A DNA stretch of 19,413 bases from JBKPIY01 sp046730475 (GTDB lineage Bacteria; Actinomycetota; Thermoleophilia; Solirubrobacterales; 70-9): the NCBI GenBank assembly GCA_046730475.1, contig JBKPIY010000052.1, positions 1 through 19,413 on the forward strand, read 5' to 3'. Positions 13,076-19,413 of the stretch are shown here, one piece after another; the first letter of the stretch is position 1, and each line of letters begins with the position of its first letter. Position numbers and translations under genes: made by a program. The notes under the pieces are model-generated. The model made no database searches and was not told where the DNA came from. It saw nothing but the letters and a program-made list of their open reading frames with translations.

Positions 13076-13342
13076 ATGGCGAAGCGCGACCCGCGCATGG
13101 TCTCGCTTGGGTACGGAAAGTTCGCCCGCGCTGACCGGATCTACGCTCTCGTTCCCCTCGACCCGAAGGACCGGGGCGAGGGGCGCCGGACCTACGTCCA
13201 CGTGGACGGGATGGCGGAGCCGATCGTCGCCTCCCGCTCCGAGCGGGCCATCCTCGCCGATGTGGAGGCGGCGCTCACAGAGGCGGCTGGCGTCCCGCGC
13301 CGAGGTCGCGGCGCGGCTCGCGGGCAAGAGCGGTTGGTCTAG
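13076..13342 (+). CDS. RemA-like (DUF370-like) small protein
   Basis: An 88-residue protein. Residues 9-27 (SLGYGKFARADRIYALVPL) resemble the first block of RemA/DUF370 proteins (typical form IGFGN...ANRLIAIV). Residues 38-66 (RTYVHVDGMAEPIVASRSERAILADVEAA) resemble the second block (RAVIITDSDHVILSAV). RemA in Bacillus is a DNA-binding activator of biofilm and osmolyte genes. This protein has a longer, charged link (DPKDRGEGRR) between the blocks and a basic C-terminal tail, so it would be a divergent member. It is not next to gmk, where RemA genes often lie. Function in this organism is unknown. It is 63 bp from the preceding basic-protein gene and seems to have its own promoter. Confidence 0.65.
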   Translation: MAKRDPRMVSLGYGKFARADRIYALVPLDPKDRGEGRRTYVHVDGMAEPIVASRSERAILADVEAALTEAAGVPRRGRGAARGQERLV

Positions 13343-13440
13343 ATCGTGGCGGTGCAGGGTGGCCTCGACGAGAGCACCGGCGGCCAGACCTGAACGGATC
13401 AGAGACCTTTCGAACCTCGGCCGAGGCCTACGACCGGCAC

Positions 13441-14181
13441 GTGGGCCGCTACGGCCCGGCGCTGGCGAAGGCTCTGATCGCCGCCAGCGGGGTGGGGGCG
13501 GGGGCCTCCGCGATCGACGTGGGGTGTGGGCCGGGCGCCGTGACCGCGGCCCTGGTCGAGTTGCTCGGGCCCGAGGGGGTCGCCGCGGTAGACCCCTCCG
13601 AGCCCTACGCTGAGGCCTGTCGAGCCCGGCTCCCCGGCGTCGACGTCCAGGTGGCCGAGGCCGAGCGCTTGCCCTTCGGTGACGACAGCTTCGACGCCGC
13701 CCTCGCCCAGCTCGTCCTCAACTTCATGACAGACGCCCGCCGGGGAGTCGCCGAGATGCACCGGGTGGTCCGGCCGGGCGGCGTCGTCGCCGCGTGCGTC
13801 TGGGATTACGCCGGCGAGATGACCCTGCTGCGTCGGTTCTGGGACGCCGCGGGTGCGCTGTTCGCGGCCGGGGCCGAGCGCGACGAGGGCCGCATCATGC
13901 GGTTCTGTTCGCAGGACGAGCTCGTCCGGCTCTTCTCCGACGCCGGTCTGGAAGCGGTCGAGAGCGGGGCTCTCGAGGTCGACGCCGGTTACGAGGACTT
14001 CGAGGACCTCTGGCACCCGTTCGAGCGGGGTGTCGGCCCCTCCGGCGCCTTCGCAACCTCCCTCGCTGACGAGGACCGGGCGCGACTGCGCGAGGAGTTC
14101 CATCGCCGGCTCGGCTCACCCGCCGGCCCCTTCCGCCTCTCGGCCCGCGCCTGGTTCGCGGCCGGCCGGGTCGGCGCATAG
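13441..14181 (+). CDS. class I SAM-dependent methyltransferase; true start probably upstream
   Basis: A Methyltransf_11-type enzyme, 246 residues from GTG 13441. The SAM-binding motif I is DVGCGPGAVT (26-35), the acidic residue after strand 2 is D51 (AVDPSE), and the motif near strand 4 is LPFGDDSFDAALAQLVLNFM (77-96), followed by RVVRPGGVVAACVWDY. The substrate cannot be inferred. The same frame upstream of the GTG reads ETFRTSAEAYDRHVGRY, which is typical family N-terminal sequence, back to about 13402, but no ATG, GTG or TTG lies there; the nearest candidate is CTG at 13390. A GTG at 13346 opens a 15-codon frame ending at TGA 13391-13393 in the neighbouring frame. A non-canonical start or an indel is likely. 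It follows the RemA-like gene directly. Confidence 0.85.
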   Translation: MGRYGPALAKALIAASGVGAGASAIDVGCGPGAVTAALVELLGPEGVAAVDPSEPYAEACRARLPGVDVQVAEAERLPFGDDSFDAALAQLVLNFMTDARRGVAEMHRVVRPGGVVAACVWDYAGEMTLLRRFWDAAGALFAAGAERDEGRIMRFCSQDELVRLFSDAGLEAVESGALEVDAGYEDFEDLWHPFERGVGPSGAFATSLADEDRARLREEFHRRLGSPAGPFRLSARAWFAAGRVGA

Positions 14182-14223
14182 ATGGTCGCGGACGAGAGCG
14201 CTCGGCACCGATCTGACGCCATC

Positions 14224-14229
14224 TATGCT
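14224..14229 (+). promoter_or_regulatory. putative -10 box (TATGCT) of metG
   Basis: TATGCT ends 10 nt before the ATG at 14240 and overlaps the alternative ATG at 14225. If it is the -10 box, translation must begin at 14240. No ribosome-binding site is seen before either ATG. Confidence 0.35.
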
Positions 14230-14239
14230 GCGGCCCCCG

Positions 14240-15754
14240 ATGGCCTACTACGTCACCACGCCGATCTACTACGTCAACGGCGAGCCGCACCTCGGGCACG
14301 CCTACTCGACGATCGCCGCCGACATCCTCGCCCGCCACATGCGCCAGCGCGGCGAGGAGGTCTTCTTCCTCACCGGCACCGACGAGCACGGCGAGCCCGT
14401 CGCCCAGCAGGCGGAGCGCGAGGGTGTGACCCCGCGCGAGCTCGGCGACCGCCTCGCTCCGAGGTTCAAGGAGATGGCGGCCATGATCGAGGCCTCGAAC
14501 GACTTCTTCATCCGCACCACCGATCCGGGTCACATAGAGCGGGTCCAGGAGATCGTCCAGCGCGTCTACGACAACGGGCACGTCTACGAGGGCACATACG
14601 AAGGCTGGTATTGCCCCCGGTGCGCCGACTTCAAGACCGAGTCAGAGCTCGGGCCGGGCAACACCTGCCCGATCCACAAGATCGAGCTCACCCGAGAGAA
14701 GCAGGACAACTGGTTCTTTCGCCTGTCGGCGTTCCAGCAGGACCTCGAGCGTTTGTACGAGGAGCGGCCGGATTTCGTGATCCCCGACTTTCGCCGCAAC
14801 GAGGCCCTCTCGTTCATCACGCAGGGGCTCCAGGACGTCTCCCTGTCGCGCCCGACGCTGAAGTGGGGGGTGCCGGTTCCGTGGGACCGGGAGCAGGTGA
14901 TCTACGTCTGGTTCGACGCCCTCCTCAACTACGTGACCGCCCTCGGCTACGCCCGAGACGGTGAGGACCTGACCGGGAGGTTCTGGCCCGCCACCCTCCA
15001 CGTGCTCGCCAAGGACATCCTCAAGTTCCATGCGGTCTACTGGCCGGCCTTCCTGATGGCGGCGGGGATGGAGGTCCCGCGGCGGATGTTCATTCACGGC
15101 TACCTCCTGATGGAGGGCCACAAGATGTCGAAGTCGCTCGGGAACGTCCTCGACCCCGATCGAGTGATCGCCGTGTTCGGCGCCGACGCCCTGCGCTACT
15201 ACTGCTTTCGCGAGGTCTCCTTCGGCCAGGATGGGCAGATCTCGCCTGCCGGCTTCGAGGCGCGCTACGAGACCGAGCTCGCCAACGAGTACGGCAACCT
15301 CGTCAACCGCATCCTCTCGATGATCGGCCGCTACCGCGACGGGACGCTGCCCGAGGCCGAGGCCGAGCCGGAGCTGGCGAGCGCCTTCGAGGGCGCGCCG
15401 GGCCGCGTGCGCGAGTTGCTCGACGGCGCCGAGCTCACCCAGGCGCTGGAGGAGATCTGGAGGCTCGTCCGCCGCCTCAACCGGTACGTAGAGGAGACGC
15501 GACCGTGGGACCTGGCCAAGGACGATGCCCACCCCGAGCGCCTCGACCGCGTCCTCTACGGCCTCGCCGAGGGCCTGCGGGTGACGACCCTCCTCCTGCA
15601 CGCCTACATGCCCGCGACGACCTCCCGGCTGCTCGAGGCGCTCGCCGAGCCCGGCCGCGACCTCGCCGAGTTCGGCTCCCGGCGCGGCGGCCAGCCCATC
15701 GAGCGGATCCCGCCGCTGTTCCCGAAGCTGGAGCCCGAGCACGGGGCTCGGTGA
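14240..15754 (+). CDS. metG: methionyl-tRNA synthetase
   Basis: A 504-residue class I aminoacyl-tRNA synthetase charging tRNA-Met. It opens with YYVTTPIYYVNGEPHLGHAY, where HLGH is the HIGH signature (17-20); KMSKS is at 295-299 (GHKMSKSLGN). A single zinc knuckle is made by C125, C128, C143 and H146 (YCPRCADF, CPIHK). FDALLNYVTALGY (225-237) and the KDILKFHAVYWPA block (258-270) are typical of the Met-binding pocket. The helical anticodon-binding domain follows (about 345-500), and there is no C-terminal tRNA-binding EMAP-like extension. ATG 14240 gives the usual family N-terminus; ATG 14225 would add five residues. The stop overlaps the start of the ABC ATPase gene by 4 bases. Confidence 0.95.
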   Translation: MAYYVTTPIYYVNGEPHLGHAYSTIAADILARHMRQRGEEVFFLTGTDEHGEPVAQQAEREGVTPRELGDRLAPRFKEMAAMIEASNDFFIRTTDPGHIERVQEIVQRVYDNGHVYEGTYEGWYCPRCADFKTESELGPGNTCPIHKIELTREKQDNWFFRLSAFQQDLERLYEERPDFVIPDFRRNEALSFITQGLQDVSLSRPTLKWGVPVPWDREQVIYVWFDALLNYVTALGYARDGEDLTGRFWPATLHVLAKDILKFHAVYWPAFLMAAGMEVPRRMFIHGYLLMEGHKMSKSLGNVLDPDRVIAVFGADALRYYCFREVSFGQDGQISPAGFEARYETELANEYGNLVNRILSMIGRYRDGTLPEAEAEPELASAFEGAPGRVRELLDGAELTQALEEIWRLVRRLNRYVEETRPWDLAKDDAHPERLDRVLYGLAEGLRVTTLLLHAYMPATTSRLLEALAEPGRDLAEFGSRRGGQPIERIPPLFPKLEPEHGAR

Positions 15755-16590
15755 GCGCCTTCTCCGCCCAGGGGCTGCGCAAGCGCTATGGGGCGAAGGA
15801 GGCGCTCCGTGGCGTCGATCTCACGGTCGAGGCCGGGGAGCTGGTTGGGCTGCTCGGACCGAACGGCGCGGGAAAGTCGACCCTGACCAAGATCGGTTGC
15901 GGGCTCGTCCGCGCCACTCAGGGGACGGCCGAGATCTGTGGGCATCGGGCCGGGTCCCTGGAGGCACGCGCGGCGCTCGGCTACCTGGCGGAGCTCTTCC
16001 GCTTCCCCGCCTGGGCAACCGCCGAGGAGCTGCTGGCGCTTCATCAGCGGCTGGCGCCCTCGGCCGGCGGTGCAAGCGAGCGGAGAGAGCTGCTCGAGCT
16101 GGTCGGCCTCGGCGACGCGGCCGGGATTCGGGTCGAGGAGATGTCGAAGGGGATGCAGCAGCGCCTCGGGATCGCGCAGGCCCTGGTCGGAACCCCGCGT
16201 ATGTTGCTCCTCGACGAGCCAACCAGCGCCCTCGATCCGGTCGGCCGCCGAATCGTGCGCGAGCTGCTCGCGAGCCTTCGCGGGCGCGGCGTCTCGGTCC
16301 TGCTCAACTCGCACCTGCTGAGCGAGGTGGAGAGGGTCTGCGACCGGGTGGTGATCCTCGCCGACGGGCAGGTGCGGGCCGAGGGGCCACCACACGAGCT
16401 CGCCAAGCCCAGCGGGGTCGAGGTCGAGACCGAGTCAGGCGTCCGCTTCTACGAGGGCACCGGCCGCTCCGAGGTCCCCGGGATCGTCGCCGCACTGGTC
16501 GCCAAGGGGGAGGACGTCTACGGAGTGCGGGTCGTCTCGGGCACCCTGGAGGACGCCTACCTCGCCGCAGTTGGTGGGAGGACCTCGTGA
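15751..16590 (+). CDS. ABC transporter ATP-binding protein (ABC-2 type)
   Basis: A 279-residue ATPase subunit. Walker A is GPNGAGKST (36-44), the signature is MSKGMQQR (131-138, a common variant of LSGGQ in ABC-2 exporters), Walker B is MLLLDEPTSALDP (151-163) and the H-loop is H188 (LLNSHLLSEVERVCDRV). The last 60 residues form a small extra domain typical of this group. It energises the permease encoded directly downstream. GTG 15751 overlaps the metG stop (GTGA) and the ATPase stop in turn overlaps the permease start in the same way, indicating translational coupling. An upstream extension of the frame overlaps metG and is not coding. The cargo cannot be predicted. Confidence 0.92.
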   Translation: MSAFSAQGLRKRYGAKEALRGVDLTVEAGELVGLLGPNGAGKSTLTKIGCGLVRATQGTAEICGHRAGSLEARAALGYLAELFRFPAWATAEELLALHQRLAPSAGGASERRELLELVGLGDAAGIRVEEMSKGMQQRLGIAQALVGTPRMLLLDEPTSALDPVGRRIVRELLASLRGRGVSVLLNSHLLSEVERVCDRVVILADGQVRAEGPPHELAKPSGVEVETESGVRFYEGTGRSEVPGIVAALVAKGEDVYGVRVVSGTLEDAYLAAVGGRTS

Positions 16591-17444
16591 GAACCGCTAT
16601 GACGATCGTCGGCTACGCCGTCCGGGAGAGCGTCCGCCGCCGGGTCTTCCTGGTGATCCTGGTCCTCACCGCAGTGTTTCTGGGCCTGTACGCCGTGGGC
16701 ACAGCCTTCGCCTTCGATCACGCTCATGGCTTCGCCGCCGGCCAATCCAGGGTGCTCGACCCCACCGCCTTCACGGGCGCGACCATGCTCGGCTTGGCGA
16801 TGTTCGCAACCCTCTTCCTGGGAGCGGTGGTGGCGACCTTCCTCACGCTCGGCGTCGTGCGCGGCGATGCCGAGAGCGGCCTGCTCCAGCCGCTCGTCGT
16901 TCGGCCGCTGGGCCGCCGGACCATGCTTCTCGCCCGCTTCGGCGGGGCCGGCGCGATCGCGGCGACGTACACGCTCGCCCTCTACGCACTGGCCGTCGCG
17001 ATCACTGCGGTCGCCGGGGGCTGGACGCCTGACCACGTGGCTGGACCGGGGCTGGGACTCGCCCTCGGGGTCGTCATCATCGCCGGGATCTCCGTCCTGT
17101 TCTCGGTGTTCCTGGCCGGGACGGCGCAGGGAATCGCGATTTTCATGCTGTTCGGCTCGGGCTTGGTGGCGGGGCTGCTGGGCCAGATCGGGCGGGGGCT
17201 GGGCTCGCACTCGCTGGAGTCGATCGGGAAGGCGGCGAGCTGGGTCCTGCCGTTCGAGGCGCTCTACCAATCCGGCCTCCACGCCCTGATCTCCTCGACC
17301 CAGGGCCTCACCGGCGTCATCCTCAACCTTGGTCCGTTCGGCGGCGCCCAGGCCGCCGGTCCCGGCCTCGTGCTCTGGTCGCTGGTCTACTCGGCGATCG
17401 TCCTCGCCCTCGCCTGCGCTGCATTCGCGAGGCGGGACCTCTAG
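16587..17444 (+). CDS. ABC-2 type transporter permease
   Basis: A 285-residue integral membrane protein with about six hydrophobic helices (near residues 19-42, 64-91, 118-145, 153-176, 181-199 and 256-280). The cytoplasmic loop VRGDAESGLLQPLVVRPLGRRTMLLARF (91-118) is the typical ABC-2 coupling segment. It should form an exporter dimer with the preceding ATPase. GTG 16587 is chosen because it overlaps the ATPase stop (GTGA); ATG 16599 in the same frame would shorten it by four residues. Transported substrate unknown. The gene is followed by 46 bp with no obvious terminator. Confidence 0.88.
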   Translation: MRTAMTIVGYAVRESVRRRVFLVILVLTAVFLGLYAVGTAFAFDHAHGFAAGQSRVLDPTAFTGATMLGLAMFATLFLGAVVATFLTLGVVRGDAESGLLQPLVVRPLGRRTMLLARFGGAGAIAATYTLALYALAVAITAVAGGWTPDHVAGPGLGLALGVVIIAGISVLFSVFLAGTAQGIAIFMLFGSGLVAGLLGQIGRGLGSHSLESIGKAASWVLPFEALYQSGLHALISSTQGLTGVILNLGPFGGAQAAGPGLVLWSLVYSAIVLALACAAFARRDL

Positions 17445-17490
17445 TGCTTCGCCGCAACGATCGGGGCCTGGGGCGGTTGATAGGGTGACA

Positions 17491-17982
17491 ATGCCGGTGA
17501 GGGTGAAGCGGATAATGGGAGTGGTTCTCGTCGCGGCGGCCGTGGGAGGGCTTTGGATCGTGGGGCCCACCTCGATCGCGCCGGCGGCCGACGGGCCGGG
17601 CGCCCACTCCGCGGCGACGGTGGAGTCGCTGGTCAGGTTCCTCCACCCCCACGCGAGGCTGGCCGTGGGAAGCCGGTGCCCAGGGGCCCGGCCGTCGGCT
17701 CCAAAGCGCTGCGTCGGCCCCTTTCTGGTCTGCTCCGCGGACTGTCAGGTGAGCGCGCGGTTGACCCTGGTCCTGCCTGGACCGAATCTCGGTCCGGTGT
17801 TCGCGAGTAAGTCGTTTCCGGCCAATCTGGTCTTCAAGGCCTACATAAAGCTCAATCGCGCTGGTCTTGCGCTCCTGAGGAAGTACAGGGATGTCGCCAG
17901 GCTCCGAACGCGGATCCATGCGGTGGACATGAACACGGGCGACACCGACACCGACCGCCACGCGTTCCGCTTCAAGAGATAG
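17491..17982 (+). CDS. small secreted protein with four cysteines, function unknown
   Basis: A 163-residue protein. Residues 1-37 look like a signal sequence: basic MPVRVKR, hydrophobic IMGVVLVAAAVGGLWIVG, then a small-residue region. The mature part holds four cysteines (C63, C74, C81, C85) in CPG...CVGPFLVCSADC, probably two disulfides. A beta-rich segment LTLVLPGP follows, and a C-terminal block ARLRTRIHAVDMNTGDTD (137-154) resembles the terminal strand of extracellular beta-sandwich repeats in actinobacterial secreted proteins. I do not recognise a specific family. The start is uncertain: ATG 17491, GTG 17497 and ATG 17515 are all in frame, and a TAGGGT box at 17481-17486 would best suit GTG 17497. 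It sits between the ABC permease and tatD. Confidence 0.75.
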   Translation: MPVRVKRIMGVVLVAAAVGGLWIVGPTSIAPAADGPGAHSAATVESLVRFLHPHARLAVGSRCPGARPSAPKRCVGPFLVCSADCQVSARLTLVLPGPNLGPVFASKSFPANLVFKAYIKLNRAGLALLRKYRDVARLRTRIHAVDMNTGDTDTDRHAFRFKR

Positions 17983-18019
17983 GCGCCGACCGGCCCGCGA
18001 CCGGCGCTCCGCCCGCTCC

Positions 18020-18025
18020 TAGACT
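18020..18025 (+). promoter_or_regulatory. putative -10 box (TAGACT) of tatD-rsmA
   Basis: TAGACT ends 7 nt before the GTG at 18033, the spacing expected for a leaderless transcript. No ribosome-binding site lies upstream of the GTG. Confidence 0.45.
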
Positions 18026-18032
18026 CCGCCGC

Positions 18033-18803
18033 GTGGTGGACACCCACGCCCACCTCGGACTCTGCGAGGCCGACGATGACGCCCTGGTGGCGGCGGCGCG
18101 GGACGCCGGGGTCGATCGCATCCTCACCGTGGGCCTCGGCGAGGACTCGAACTCCGCCGCGGTGACGACGGCGGAGGCGCACCCCGAGGTGAGTGCCTGC
18201 GTCGGCCGCCATCCGAACTCCGCCGACGGCTTCGACCGGACCGCGGCCGAGGCGATCCGGTCGCTCTGTGACCGCGACGCGGTGGCCGCGGTTGGGGAGA
18301 CGGGACTGGACCGCTACCGGGATTCGGCCGCCCCCGAGTCCCAGCGCCGGGCCTTTCGCGCCCAGATCGAGATCGCCCGCGACGCGGGCCTGCCCGTGGT
18401 CGTCCACCTCCGCGACCGCGACCGCTCGACCGCGGTCCTCGAGGAGGCCTTCTCGACCCTGGCCGCGGAGGCCGACGGGGTCGACGTGATCCTCCACTGC
18501 TTCTCGGCCGGGCCCCGATGGGCCGAGATCGCCGCCGAGCGCGGCTGGTACTGCTCGTTTGCCGGCAACCTCACCTCTCCCAAGGCCGAGCAACTGCGCG
18601 AGGCGGCCGCCGTGGTTCCCGATGACCGGGTCCTGGTCGAGACCGATTCCCCCTTCCTCGCCCCCCAGCCAGTCCGCGGGAGGCCGAACCAGCCCGCCAA
18701 CGTGGTCGCGACCGCCGAGCGGCTGGCGGCGGTCCGGGGCGTCCCCTATCCCGAGCTCGAACGCCAGGTCGAGGCGAACGCGCGGCGGGTGCTCGGGTGG
18801 TGA
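18033..18803 (+). CDS. tatD: TatD family metal-dependent hydrolase (deoxyribonuclease)
   Basis: A 256-residue TIM-barrel metallohydrolase of the TatD family, whose members act as 3'-5' exonucleases or DNA-repair nucleases. Metal ligands in order are H5 and H7 (DTHAHLG), E89 (VGETGLDRYR), H125 (VVHLRDRD), H155 (LHCFSAG) and D205 (ETDSPFLAP). The usual GIHP motif is GRHP (58-61). NQPANV (219-224) is the typical conserved segment near the C-terminus. All catalytic residues are present. The start could be GTG 18033 or the adjacent GTG 18036. The stop overlaps the rsmA start by 4 bases, and tatD-rsmA is a widely conserved pair. Symbol used in the family sense. Confidence 0.92.
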   Translation: MVDTHAHLGLCEADDDALVAAARDAGVDRILTVGLGEDSNSAAVTTAEAHPEVSACVGRHPNSADGFDRTAAEAIRSLCDRDAVAAVGETGLDRYRDSAAPESQRRAFRAQIEIARDAGLPVVVHLRDRDRSTAVLEEAFSTLAAEADGVDVILHCFSAGPRWAEIAAERGWYCSFAGNLTSPKAEQLREAAAVVPDDRVLVETDSPFLAPQPVRGRPNQPANVVATAERLAAVRGVPYPELERQVEANARRVLGW

Positions 18804-19413
18804 GGCCGAGGCCGGGGGCGCGCCAGCGCCGGCTCGGCCAGAACTTCCTCGCCGATTCGAACCTCCTCGAGCTGATCGCTCGCGAGGCGCGGTTGGGCGC
18901 GGCCGACGTCGTCCTCGAGGTGGGGGGCGGGGCCGGCGCTCTCACCAGGCGCCTGGCGCCACGGGTCGCCTTCGTCCACCTGGTCGAGGTCGACGATGCC
19001 CTCAGGCCGGAGCTCGAGCCGCTCGCCGCCAAGCTCGGCAACGTCGGGGTGATCTGGGGGGACGCGCTCCGGCTCGAGCTCGCCGACCTTGCCCCGGAGC
19101 CGACCCGGATGGTCTCCAATCTCCCGTACGCGATCGCCACCCCCGTGCTCCTGCGGACGATCGCCGAGCTTCCCTCGATCGGCGAGTGGCTGGTGATGAT
19201 CCAGCGCGAGGTCGCCGAGCGGCTGCGGGCCTCCCCGGGGACGCGCGTGTACGGCGCCCCCAGCGTGCTTGTCCAGCTCGCCTGCGAGGTGGCCCTGGTG
19301 CGGACGGTGGATCCGGCCGTGTTCACGCCGCGACCCGGGGTCGACTCGGCGCTCGTGCGGCTCACGCGGCGGGGACCCGCCGCCCCGGCCGAGGTCCGCG
19401 AGCTCGTTCGCGC
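18800..19413 (+). CDS. rsmA: 16S rRNA adenine(1518/1519)-N6-dimethyltransferase, 3' end cut by window
   Basis: The first 204 codons of RsmA (KsgA), which dimethylates two adjacent adenines in helix 45 of 16S rRNA. The N-terminus reads MRPRPGARQRRLGQNFLADS (LGQNFL at 12-17). The SAM-binding motif is LEVGGGAGALT (39-49), E63 lies in LVEVDD, D88 in WGDAL, and the catalytic NLPY is at 107-110. VFTPRPGVDSALVRL (174-188) is the conserved block before the C-terminal domain, which lies beyond the window. GTG 18800 overlaps the tatD stop (GTGA), so translation is probably coupled. Confidence 0.95.
   Translation, partial: MRPRPGARQRRLGQNFLADSNLLELIAREARLGAADVVLEVGGGAGALTRRLAPRVAFVHLVEVDDALRPELEPLAAKLGNVGVIWGDALRLELADLAPEPTRMVSNLPYAIATPVLLRTIAELPSIGEWLVMIQREVAERLRASPGTRVYGAPSVLVQLACEVALVRTVDPAVFTPRPGVDSALVRLTRRGPAAPAEVRELVR

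Noticed and set aside
1..19413. CRISPR arrays, tRNA or rRNA genes, transposons, prophage or toxin-antitoxin loci
   Set aside because: Looked for by eye; no regularly spaced repeats, cloverleaf-like sequence, transposase or integrase motif or paired toxin-antitoxin frames were found. A tool-based scan could still find a divergent tRNA.

Overview
The window is about 19.4 kb of very GC-rich bacterial DNA, densely packed with genes on both strands. It is most likely chromosomal DNA of a high-GC actinobacterium. A Thermoleophilia/Solirubrobacterales-like organism is my best guess, from the overall look of the proteins: a single-chain class II glycyl-tRNA synthetase, an FmdB-type zinc ribbon of the actinobacterial form, LCP and ROK proteins, frequent GTG/TTG starts and many apparently leaderless promoters. 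No phylogeny was run, so this is inference. I see no insertion sequence, CRISPR array, tRNA, rRNA or prophage gene, and no clear shift in base composition.

Left part (1-7.6 kb): lipid and accessory genes. A metallo-beta-lactamase-fold hydrolase, cut by the left edge, is followed by a TetR regulator. Facing them is a minus-strand run in the order R2lox-like di-metal oxidase with a C-terminal SCP2-like lipid-binding domain, PhoD-like secreted phosphatase, and acyl-ACP thioesterase-like hotdog protein. A second TetR gene diverges from the oxidase. A near-perfect 22-bp inverted repeat lies between them over the putative promoters and looks like their shared operator. An AMP-forming acyl-CoA synthetase lies convergent to this TetR gene. 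Oxidase, thioesterase and acyl-CoA synthetase together suggest fatty-acyl chemistry under TetR control.

Middle part (7.6-14.2 kb): glycyl-tRNA synthetase diverges from an FmdB zinc-ribbon gene across only 27 bp. FmdB converges on an LCP cell-wall ligase gene, which diverges from a ROK sugar kinase followed by rsmI. Next come a small, very basic protein, a RemA-like (DUF370-like) small regulator and a class I methyltransferase.

Right part (14.2-19.4 kb): metG, an ABC ATPase and an ABC-2 permease joined by 4-base stop/start overlaps, a small secreted cysteine-containing protein, tatD, and rsmA/ksgA, which overlaps tatD by 4 bases and runs off the window. rsmI, metG, tatD and rsmA form a familiar bacterial neighbourhood; here other genes, including an ABC exporter, lie within it.

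The most interesting points are the R2lox-SCP2 fusion with its divergent TetR and operator, the recurring TANNNT boxes 6-10 nt from start codons (leaderless transcription), -10 boxes that overlap or abut at three divergent pairs, and two genes (thioesterase and methyltransferase) whose conserved N-termini extend upstream of any canonical start codon in frame.
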